From Euryarchaeota archaeon UBA54 (GTDB lineage Archaea > Thermoplasmatota > Poseidoniia > Poseidoniales > Thalassarchaeaceae): a stretch of DNA of 11,661 bases. The stretch spans positions 1 to 11,661 of the forward strand of contig DAGM01000064.1 in the NCBI GenBank assembly GCA_002495735.1. The letters run 5' to 3'. The notes under the pieces are model-generated. The model saw only the letters and a list, made by a program, of their open reading frames with translations. It was not told the origin of the DNA and made no database searches. Below are positions 5,612-11,661 of this stretch, in pieces. How positions within the stretch are numbered: the stretch's first letter is position 1; the number at the start of each line of letters is the position of its first letter. The translations under genes and the position numbers were made by a program.

Positions 5612-7066
5612 GTGCGAGCGACAGCGATGATGCTGGTGATGCTGATGATATCAGCCCCCCTTGGGGGCTGCTTTGGCGAGAAGGAGGTCGTGGTTGAGGA
5701 GAAGAGCATGTTCGGTGGGCTTTGCCCTGATGGCATCTCCAACAGCACCTGGTACCACTATTCCAACGCCACAGATGCAACTACTGTCTCTGATGTATTC
5801 AACGGCACCTCAGTGCTCGTAGGCAACAACGCCCCGTCCTGCGCTATGGGCAGCTACTACGGCATCGGGATGACGACTTTCGAGCCTACCATTGGAGTAA
5901 CCTCAGCAGATAACCTGTACATGACAAGTTGGGGTAATGGAGCCGCCGGCTCGACTGCCATCGTACGCTGCTCGGGACTGATTGGAATGACCAATGTAAG
6001 TGACTACGTCTGCGAGGATGTCTACAGCGCGTTTCTGCCCGTGGCTAACAGCAACGATCCGTATCTCTACGTTGACCCCTGGACTGACCGTGTGATGAAG
6101 TTCGACATGCATGCCCTGCTTGGGATGACTGTTGAGTGGTCTGACAACGAAGGGGGGAGTTGGACAGGGCCGTCGGTCGCAACTGGTTGGTCAGTACAGG
6201 ATCATCAGACCATAGCCTCCTCTCCTTACTCAGCACTCCTTCATCCTACCACATGGGTGTTCTGCGTCAACGGCAACTACCCATATCCAGTCTGCTCAGC
6301 CAGTAACGATGGGGGGTTGACATGGGGGCCTGAACTTCCAGGTGCGCCAAACGGTTGTGATAGTGGTGGGTTGACCGGCCACATGATGGGTTCGGAGAAT
6401 GGTAACTTCTACCGGGGCAACAGGGGATGCAATGGGGGCGAGGGTTACTCCATCTACCGCAGCACAAATGGCGGAATCACTTGGACTGAACACCCACTGC
6501 CCACAGAGAATACAGGGACGGCTGAGACTTGGAACTTCGAAGAGGCGCAGGTCTATCCTGACTCTGAAAATAACGTCCATGCGATGTGGATGGGTTCCGA
6601 CAACATGCCGTACTATTCCTTCTCGACAGATGAGGCAGAGACATGGAGCGAGCCGTTGATGATAGCGCCGCCAATCGGACTCAACGGCACTGGGTTCCCT
6701 GTGTTGACTGCGGGAGGCCCGGGTCAGGTTGCTATGGGATATCTAGGAGACTCAGGGGGAGACACGTGGAATGGATACCTCACCGTCATCACCGACGCAT
6801 TCAGCCCGATGCCACTGATGACAACTGTGCAGGTCAACGGGTGGGGTGACCCGTTAGATACCACAGCTGACTGTGGTTTCAACCGATGCGGAGGATTCGG
6901 GGACTTCAATGACATCATCATTGACCAGTACGGTAGACCTTGGTTTGGACTGGCGCACAACGTCGGGGGAGAGATAGGTATCTTCGGCACCATGATACTT
7001 GGACCATCTCTGAGAGGTAATGGAACCCTCGAAGAATTACCGCATGGTGGACCTAGTACCCTCTAG
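5612..7066 (+). CDS. Exported Asp-box (BNR / sialidase-like propeller) lipoprotein, second of a tandem pair
   Basis: A 484-residue paralog of the preceding gene, starting 44 bases after it. The signal peptide ends in LGGC with Cys20 as lipid anchor, followed by FGEKE. Asp-boxes are SDNEGGSW at 177-184, SNDGGLTW at 231-238, STNGGITW at 284-291, and a degenerate STDEAETW at 338-345 that lacks the central Gly. The position matching the upstream protein's first Asp-box instead holds a segment with Cys120 and Cys134. Blocks shared with the paralog are STWYHY (45-50), TFEPTIGVT (89-97), NSNDPYLYVD (146-155), KFDMHAL (163-169), QDHQTIAS (196-203) and CGGFGDF (426-432). Additional cysteines at 38 and 77 are unique to this copy. 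It is probably a surface propeller that binds or processes glycans; catalysis is not established. GTG at 5612 gives R2 and a standard signal peptide; ATG at 5627 is an alternative. Its stop overlaps the stop of the convergent exporter gene. Confidence 0.85.
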   Translation: MRATAMMLVMLMISAPLGGCFGEKEVVVEEKSMFGGLCPDGISNSTWYHYSNATDATTVSDVFNGTSVLVGNNAPSCAMGSYYGIGMTTFEPTIGVTSADNLYMTSWGNGAAGSTAIVRCSGLIGMTNVSDYVCEDVYSAFLPVANSNDPYLYVDPWTDRVMKFDMHALLGMTVEWSDNEGGSWTGPSVATGWSVQDHQTIASSPYSALLHPTTWVFCVNGNYPYPVCSASNDGGLTWGPELPGAPNGCDSGGLTGHMMGSENGNFYRGNRGCNGGEGYSIYRSTNGGITWTEHPLPTENTGTAETWNFEEAQVYPDSENNVHAMWMGSDNMPYYSFSTDEAETWSEPLMIAPPIGLNGTGFPVLTAGGPGQVAMGYLGDSGGDTWNGYLTVITDAFSPMPLMTTVQVNGWGDPLDTTADCGFNRCGGFGDFNDIIIDQYGRPWFGLAHNVGGEIGIFGTMILGPSLRGNGTLEELPHGGPSTL

Positions 7067-7701
7067 AATACTTCTGGATACATGCCATAGGCTTGGTAAA
7101 CGAAGCTTACCGCGAAGCCAAGCATTGCTAACCCACAGATGACCATTGCGATGCGATATTTGCGAGGAGATAGCCAGGTTCCGCCGCCGACGAAAAGCCA
7201 CGCGATGGAGGCCTTCACGAGGATGATTGTGATTAGGAAGCAGATAGCATAGAGGATTGGAGCCAAAGGTTCCTGCTCTGCTGCTGAAGCCATTAGAGGG
7301 CCACCAATGAGGAACCAGAACATGTACACATTAGGATTCAGAAGATTGGTCACCACGCCGCGTTTGAAAGACCCGGAGGCGTCGGTATCTGTATTATCAG
7401 GATCAGGGGCTTCTAGAGTGAAGCATTCCAAACCCATCTTAGTCAGAAATAACGCCCCAAGAAGGGAGATTGAGAACAAGACGGAGGGCTGTGTGGCCAT
7501 CCAACCAGCTAGGAACAGACTAACGATTATCAGTGGGCCATCGGTGAAGATAGGGGCCGCAGCAGTCCACATACCGGCTTTCAGACCCTTGGAAAGGGAT
7601 TCTCTGATTACCATAGTCAGAAGTGGGCCTGGCTTGATACCTTCGATGATCCCGAGGGCTATTCCTGCCGCCGCTAGGCTGGCGATAAGGTCTGTTTCCA
7701 T
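7063..7701 (-). CDS. LysE/RhtB-family transporter (amino-acid exporter-like)
   Basis: A 212-residue membrane protein with about six hydrophobic segments. GIKPGPLLTMVI at 21-32 corresponds to the LysE/RhtB N-terminal signature (GxxPGP). GVVTNLLNPNVYMFWF at 115-130 corresponds to the conserved segment with the Asn-Pro pair. Proteins of this family export amino acids or related small metabolites using the proton gradient. The substrate cannot be read from sequence. A hydrophilic Asp-rich loop (APDPDNTDTD, 98-107) lies between the halves. The ATG at 7701 is three bases after the upstream Bax-inhibitor stop codon. GAGGT on the minus strand (7707-7711) overlaps that stop and serves as ribosome-binding site, so translation is likely coupled. 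The gene ends in the same CTAG that holds the stop of the convergent lipoprotein gene. Confidence 0.85.
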   Translation of the reverse strand: METDLIASLAAAGIALGIIEGIKPGPLLTMVIRESLSKGLKAGMWTAAAPIFTDGPLIIVSLFLAGWMATQPSVLFSISLLGALFLTKMGLECFTLEAPDPDNTDTDASGSFKRGVVTNLLNPNVYMFWFLIGGPLMASAAEQEPLAPILYAICFLITIILVKASIAWLFVGGGTWLSPRKYRIAMVICGLAMLGFAVSFVYQAYGMYPEVF

Positions 7702-7704
7702 ACA

Positions 7705-8460
7705 CTACCTCGAAGCGGCTAACTTAGCTAGGAGTTTGAGTATCTCAAGATAGAGCCAAATCAATGTGACCATCAAACCGAAGGCCGCTCTCCACTCCAA
7801 TTGCTTGGGAGCACCTCTCTCCACTCCCTTCTCGATGAAGTCAAAGTCCGCAACCAAACAGAGGGCTGCTATTCCTACAACGAAGAGGGAAAACAGGATG
7901 CCGATTGGACCAGCGCCGTGAATATATGGAATTGCGTACCATCCAGAGATTGATCCTATGATTGAAATTATGTAGATGAGAACAATTGCAACTAGTGCTG
8001 ATGAAACCGCAATCTGTGTGTTACGGTCCCATGCGATTAGCCCGGCTCTGTAGATGGCTATCATACCCCCAAGGATGAGGAAGGTGAGAAGGGCTGCGAG
8101 AATACCAATACCTGGCATATCTAAACCAACCTCGAAAACCCAAGTTATTCCTCCGAGAACCAGTCCCTCCAAAGCTGCGTAAAAGCAAATCAACACAGGA
8201 TTCATTGATCCGGAAAAAATCACCATCAAAGCAACGACAAGCCCCCCCACTGCTCCAATTAAAATCAGAGGCCATGCCTCTGGCATAGAAAAGGCCGTCA
8301 TTATGGCGGTGGTCGCTGTAATCAAGAGGAGGAAACCTGTCTTCTCGGCGACTCCTTCGATAGACATCAGGTTGGATTCCTCGTCCCACCAGTTAGCCTC
8401 CTCATAGGAGCTCTTATCGAACGTAGCATCGGAAAGCGCAGGGTTCCCTGAGCGGTACAT
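7705..8460 (-). CDS. Bax inhibitor-1 / YccA family membrane protein
   Basis: A 251-residue polytopic membrane protein with about seven hydrophobic segments. MYRSGNPALSDATF at the N-terminus, NPVLICFYAALEGLVLGGIT at 87-106, ILFSLFVVGIAAL at 188-200 and DFDFIEKGVERGAPKQLEW at 205-223, followed by a C-terminal WLYLEILKLLA, are the hallmark blocks of the prokaryotic Bax inhibitor-1-like branch (YccA/actinobacterial type). Characterised relatives in the wider TMBIM group are pH-sensitive calcium leak channels; Asp205 and Asp207 may belong to the corresponding acidic site. The role in this organism is unknown. ATG at 8460 is chosen because family members start close to an SGNP/SNP motif. A TTG at 8490 would add ten residues and cannot be excluded, since neither start has a clear Shine-Dalgarno. 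It lies 49 bases downstream of uvrA and three bases upstream of the exporter, and is probably co-transcribed with both. Confidence 0.85.
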   Translation of the reverse strand: MYRSGNPALSDATFDKSSYEEANWWDEESNLMSIEGVAEKTGFLLLITATTAIMTAFSMPEAWPLILIGAVGGLVVALMVIFSGSMNPVLICFYAALEGLVLGGITWVFEVGLDMPGIGILAALLTFLILGGMIAIYRAGLIAWDRNTQIAVSSALVAIVLIYIISIIGSISGWYAIPYIHGAGPIGILFSLFVVGIAALCLVADFDFIEKGVERGAPKQLEWRAAFGLMVTLIWLYLEILKLLAKLAASR

Positions 8461-8509
8461 CAGAGGAACTGATGTGGTGCCCCTTCTCAAGGCTTAGCCC
8501 GCCGCATGC

Positions 8510-11491
8510 TCATACGAAGCCTAACAGGTGCTTCCCGGTGTAGCTGTCAGGGTTCTCGGTAATTTCTTCGGGAGTTCCCTCGGCAACCACCAAACCGCCC
8601 CGCTCACCGCCCTCAGGCCCGAGATCTATGACCCAATCAGCGCATTTGATTACATCGAGATGATGCTCGATGATGATGACTGTGTGGCCGTTACGGCGTA
8701 GACGAAGGAGTACTTCGATGAGTTGGTGGACGTCAGCTAAGGCGAGGCCCGTGGTCGGTTCGTCGAGGATGTACACGGTGTGCTTGGTAGCCGGGCGGTG
8801 TAACTGGGTGGCAAGTTTGACCCTCTGGGCCTCGCCTCCAGAGAGAGTTGTAGCGGGCTGGCCCAGACGGATGTAGCCCAGACCGACATCCCGGATTGTT
8901 GACAGAATGCGGTAAATCGAACGCTGGTTGGCGAAGAATTCGCAGGCCTCGGTGACATTCATCTCGAGGACATCATGGATGTTCTTACCGCGCCACTTGA
9001 CCTCTAGGGTTTCGCGGGCGTAGCGCTTGCCCTTGCAGATGTCGCAGACCACCCAGACATCGGGCAGGAAGTTCATCTCAAGTTTGCTCGAACCAGCGCC
9101 TTTGCAGGCCTCACACCTGCCGCCTCGCACGTTGAAAGAGAATTGGCCGGGTTGGTAGCCACGCTCCTTGGCGAGGTTGGTCTGGGTGAACAAATCGCGT
9201 ATCGGAGAGAATGCTCCGGTGTATGTGGCCGGATTGGAACGAGGGGTACGTCCAATTGGAGATTGGTCGATGACGATGGTCTTGTCAATGAGTTCGAAGC
9301 CCTCGATTTTGTCGTGACTACCGGGAGTGGTGTCGGCCCCGTGGAGTTTTCGTTGGAGAGCGGGGGCTATGGTGGAAGTTACGAGAGAAGATTTTCCTGA
9401 GCCCGAAACACCAGACACAGCAACAATGCACCCAAGGGGGATTCTAACGTCTATGTCCTGTAGGTTATTCTGACGGGCTCCGGTCACTACGAGCCATCGA
9501 TCATCATCCGGTGTGACTCGGTCTTCAGGGAGGGGTATGCTCTTCCTGCCTGAGAGATAAGCTCCGGTCACACTTTCTTTGGTGTTGAGGAGTTGTTCAA
9601 GACTGCCATTGGACACCACTCTGCCGCCCTCCTTGCCCGCACCTGGACCAAGATCTACGAGCCAGTCGGCCTGTCGTAGAGTCGCCTCATCGTGCTCTAC
9701 CACAAGTAGGGTGTTGCCGAGAGAGGTCAACTCTCTGAGGGTCTCCAACAATCTGCCGTTGTCCCTCGGATGAAGGCCTATGCTGGGTTCGTCAAGGACG
9801 TACATCACACCTGTCAGGCGTGTCCCTATCTGAGTAGCCAGACGGATTCTTTGAGACTCGCCGCCCGAGAGGGTATTGGCGCGGCGATCGAGAGTGAGGT
9901 AGTCGAGTCCTACAAGAGCAAGAAAACGGAGCCGGGATTCAATCTCCTTGATGATATCGTGAGCGATGAACAGTGATCTCTCATCGAGGTGCTCGGTCTT
10001 CGAGACCGTGGGGGTATGAGGTTCCTCTCTGTCGAGTCTCGACCAGGTATCGTCCAAGCCTCCGATGCGCCAGTTCTGTACAACTGCGAGGGCTTCTAGA
10101 ACGCTGCAGAACGATATCTCGGGCAGGGAGACACCACCCACCGTGACCATGCTCACCGCGTTGTTCAGCTTCTTGCCCTGGCAGTCAGGGCACGGCTCGT
10201 CGGTCATATACGACGTGAGTCGTGACCTAGTCCGATTCGAACTGGTGTCCGTGTAAGTCCTCCGAAGGCGCGCAAAGACACCTTCCCAAGGACGGACCAT
10301 CTGGTACGAGGAGCCTTTTTTTGATACGAAATTGAAGGTGATAATCGTGTCACCCGAGCCGTTCAGCATGATATCCTGGGCCTCATCGTCCAACTGACCG
10401 AACGGGACATCGTGTGGGATCCCATAGTGCTCACAAGTCTGCGTCATCTGTGTCCTGTACCACCCAGACATCATTGAGCGGCGAAACGGTGTGATGCAAC
10501 CTTCTCCGACCGTAGCGAGTCGATCTATAACGAGATCAGAGGAGAAGTTTCTCTGAACACCGAGACCCTGGCATGATGGGCACGCGCCTAGGGGATTGTT
10601 GAATGAGAAGACTCGTGGACTCATCTCAGGTAGGAATGCGCCGTGCTCTGGGCAGGCGAACTCCTCAGAGTACGCTATTGACTCTCCCTGTCCTGTCTGG
10701 AATCTCTGCTCGTCTGGATCGTCGGACTTCCTCAGTTTGGGTGCCTTGAGGCTCTCGATCGCCACAGCACCAGCGCCTAGTCTGAGTCCGGCTTCCACCG
10801 CTTCAGTGAGTCGCTGTCGGGTCACCCTCTCGAGTCGGATTCGATCGATTCTGACATCTATGTCGTGACGGAGGTTCTTCTCAAGCTCTGGGGGGTTCTC
10901 GAAATCGGCATCGCGCCCGTTCACCTTACCCCCAAGGTACCCCTGCTCGACAAGCGCTCGGAATAGGTCGGCGTGAGTCCCCTTGCGGTCGCGCACCGCT
11001 GGGCTCCAGACGGCCACTGCATGGCCCTCGAATCGCCATAGCACATCGTCGACTATCTCCTGTACAGTCCGTCTTGCAACCTCCTTACCACAATCAGGGC
11101 AATGAGGGAGTCCGACTCTGGCCCAAAGAAGGCGCATGTAATCCATGATCTCAGTCACCGTAGCCACGGTTGATCGGGGGTTGTGGCTACCTTGTTTCTG
11201 GTCGATGCTTATGGCGGGAGACAGGCCTTCAATACTGTCGCAATCAGGCTTTTTCATCTGGCCGAGGAATTGTCTCGCGTAGGAACTTAGGCTCTCGATG
11301 TAACGGCGTTGCCCCTCGGCATAGAGTGTGTCGAAGGCTAGGCTTGACTTGCCCGAGCCGGAAACCCCTGACAGGACGACGAACTGCCCTCGTGGAATCT
11401 TGACGTCGATGTTCTGAAGATTGTGGGTACGGGCTCCTCGAACCTCTATCCACCCATCCTTGGCTGCGCCGTTCTTCAATCGCTTAGCCAT
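8510..11491 (-). CDS. uvrA: UvrABC excinuclease subunit A
   Basis: UvrA is the damage-scanning ATPase of bacterial-type nucleotide excision repair; it loads UvrB onto lesions and acts as a dimer on DNA. The 993-residue protein is complete and shows both ABC ATPase modules. Walker A is GVSGSGKS at 42-49 and 694-701. The ABC signatures are LSGGESQR at 541-548 and LSGGEAQR at 883-890. Walker B is VLDEP at 565-569 and ILDEP at 908-912. Switch histidines are His600 and His943. Zinc modules are Cys280/His283/Cys304/Cys307, and Cys793/Cys796/Cys816/Cys819 with the family's 19-residue spacing. Further CPDC pairs sit at 131-134 and 434-437. The second D-loop reads GLALAD (915-920) where most UvrAs have GLHFxD. 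The ATG at 11491 has a weak AAGGAAG upstream. The closest upstream neighbour ends 71 bases away; uvrB and uvrC are not in the window. In archaea UvrABC is generally regarded as acquired from bacteria. Confidence 0.97.
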   Translation of the reverse strand: MAKRLKNGAAKDGWIEVRGARTHNLQNIDVKIPRGQFVVLSGVSGSGKSSLAFDTLYAEGQRRYIESLSSYARQFLGQMKKPDCDSIEGLSPAISIDQKQGSHNPRSTVATVTEIMDYMRLLWARVGLPHCPDCGKEVARRTVQEIVDDVLWRFEGHAVAVWSPAVRDRKGTHADLFRALVEQGYLGGKVNGRDADFENPPELEKNLRHDIDVRIDRIRLERVTRQRLTEAVEAGLRLGAGAVAIESLKAPKLRKSDDPDEQRFQTGQGESIAYSEEFACPEHGAFLPEMSPRVFSFNNPLGACPSCQGLGVQRNFSSDLVIDRLATVGEGCITPFRRSMMSGWYRTQMTQTCEHYGIPHDVPFGQLDDEAQDIMLNGSGDTIITFNFVSKKGSSYQMVRPWEGVFARLRRTYTDTSSNRTRSRLTSYMTDEPCPDCQGKKLNNAVSMVTVGGVSLPEISFCSVLEALAVVQNWRIGGLDDTWSRLDREEPHTPTVSKTEHLDERSLFIAHDIIKEIESRLRFLALVGLDYLTLDRRANTLSGGESQRIRLATQIGTRLTGVMYVLDEPSIGLHPRDNGRLLETLRELTSLGNTLLVVEHDEATLRQADWLVDLGPGAGKEGGRVVSNGSLEQLLNTKESVTGAYLSGRKSIPLPEDRVTPDDDRWLVVTGARQNNLQDIDVRIPLGCIVAVSGVSGSGKSSLVTSTIAPALQRKLHGADTTPGSHDKIEGFELIDKTIVIDQSPIGRTPRSNPATYTGAFSPIRDLFTQTNLAKERGYQPGQFSFNVRGGRCEACKGAGSSKLEMNFLPDVWVVCDICKGKRYARETLEVKWRGKNIHDVLEMNVTEACEFFANQRSIYRILSTIRDVGLGYIRLGQPATTLSGGEAQRVKLATQLHRPATKHTVYILDEPTTGLALADVHQLIEVLLRLRRNGHTVIIIEHHLDVIKCADWVIDLGPEGGERGGLVVAEGTPEEITENPDSYTGKHLLGFV

Positions 11492-11553
11492 ATCTCAACT
11501 TCCTTGTGGAAGCATGCGTGCGAGAGGACGTCCTTGAATTCATGTATTGGAAA

Positions 11554-11566
11554 GTGACTTTGTCAC
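11554..11566. repeat. Inverted repeat GTGAC-TTT-GTCAC upstream of uvrA
   Basis: Two perfect five-base arms are separated by three bases, 63 bases upstream of the uvrA start. The element overlaps the stop codon (11563-11565) of the upstream partial gene. On the minus strand it is followed by CTTTCC, so it could be a small hairpin at the end of that transcript, an operator-like site for uvrA, or chance. Confidence 0.35.
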
Positions 11567-11661
11567 CCTCCGTGCTCATCACAATACCTTTCGTTTAGAT
11601 GGAGATTGGAACATCGCACCTTTTCCCCTTCTTTGAAAAAATGCTTGCATCGACGAGGTTT
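11563..11661 (-). CDS. C-terminal end of an unidentified small Cys/His zinc-motif protein (partial, N-terminus outside window)
   Basis: The minus-strand frame entering at the right edge stays open for 32 codons and ends in TGA at 11563-11565. The visible residues contain Cys5, Cys17, Cys27 and His30 (numbered from the edge) in the order C-x11-C-x9-YC-x2-H, with GEKVRC before the second Cys. This resembles the widespread short zinc-binding pattern CxxxTKxGxxC...YCxxH found at the ends of many small or DNA-associated proteins. I cannot name the protein. Only a fragment is visible, so coding status rests on this spacing and the sensible stop position 71 bases before uvrA. An opposite-strand frame from 11599 is also open to the edge but has no recognisable motif. 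Confidence 0.55.
   Translation of the reverse strand, partial: KPRRCKHFFKEGEKVRCSNLHLNERYCDEHGG

Noticed and set aside
4041..7066. Calling the two Asp-box proteins true sialidases
   Set aside because: Asp-boxes occur in many non-sialidase propellers, and I could not identify the Arg triad and Tyr/Glu pair from sequence alone.
7307..7753. Plus-strand open frame of 148 codons opposite the exporter
   Set aside because: Antisense to LysE-family signature segments and the end of the Bax-inhibitor gene; no domain seen.
11484..11579. Minus-strand ORF of 31 codons overlapping the uvrA start
   Set aside because: Starts with GDKVTFQY, faintly like an FKBP beginning, but it then becomes Ser/Arg/Thr-rich without similarity, overlaps both neighbours and has no Shine-Dalgarno.
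11599..11661. Plus-strand open frame from ATG to the window edge (21 codons)
   Set aside because: No motif or Shine-Dalgarno, and it lies opposite the Cys/His-patterned minus-strand frame, which looks more like coding sequence. The window edge prevents a firm decision.
1..11661. CRISPR array, tRNA/rRNA gene, insertion sequence or phage module
   Set aside because: No regularly spaced direct repeats, no tRNA- or rRNA-like stretch, and no transposase, integrase or phage structural gene was seen on either strand.

Overview
The window looks like chromosomal DNA from an archaeon. My best guess is a marine Thermoplasmatota / Marine Group II (Ca. Poseidoniales)-type lineage. This rests on an archaeal-style geranylgeranyl reductase family flavoprotein, several short exported lipoproteins with a Gly-Cys lipobox, an Asp-rich thrombospondin-type-3 surface protein, GTG starts, GGTGA ribosome-binding sites at some genes and none at others, and a bacterial-type UvrA. 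The placement is inferred from gene content; there is no rRNA or other marker gene here to confirm it.

Layout. (1) Positions 1-573, minus strand: the N-terminal part of a lipoprotein with calcium-binding type-3 repeats that runs into what looks like the start of an alpha/beta hydrolase; it leaves the window at base 1. (2) A 124-base divergent intergenic region. (3) Positions 698-3945, plus strand: a close-packed cluster of a geranylgeranyl-reductase-like flavoprotein, a NagD-type HAD phosphatase and a dihydroflavonol-reductase-like SDR, plausibly one operon acting on an isoprenoid or lipid substrate. (4) Positions 4041-7066, plus strand: two tandem paralogous exported lipoproteins of about 500 residues, built on Asp-box (BNR, sialidase-like) propeller repeats. 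(5) Positions 7063-11661, minus strand, convergent with the previous block: reading in the direction of transcription, the C-terminal end of a small Cys/His zinc-binding protein (cut by the window edge), uvrA, a Bax inhibitor-1/YccA membrane protein and a LysE/RhtB-type exporter, all closely spaced.

How the parts may work together. The exported proteins (three lipoproteins) form a cell-surface set that probably binds or processes extracellular polymers or esters. The reductase/phosphatase/SDR set is cytoplasmic or membrane-peripheral. The minus-strand string combines DNA repair with two inner-membrane proteins and may be co-transcribed without being functionally linked.

No rRNA, tRNA, insertion sequence, CRISPR array or phage gene was seen. 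No stretch longer than about 125 bases lacks a gene. Most of the window is ordinary core and accessory genome. The least explained material is the tandem Asp-box lipoprotein pair, the type-3-repeat/hydrolase fusion and the truncated zinc-motif protein at the right edge.
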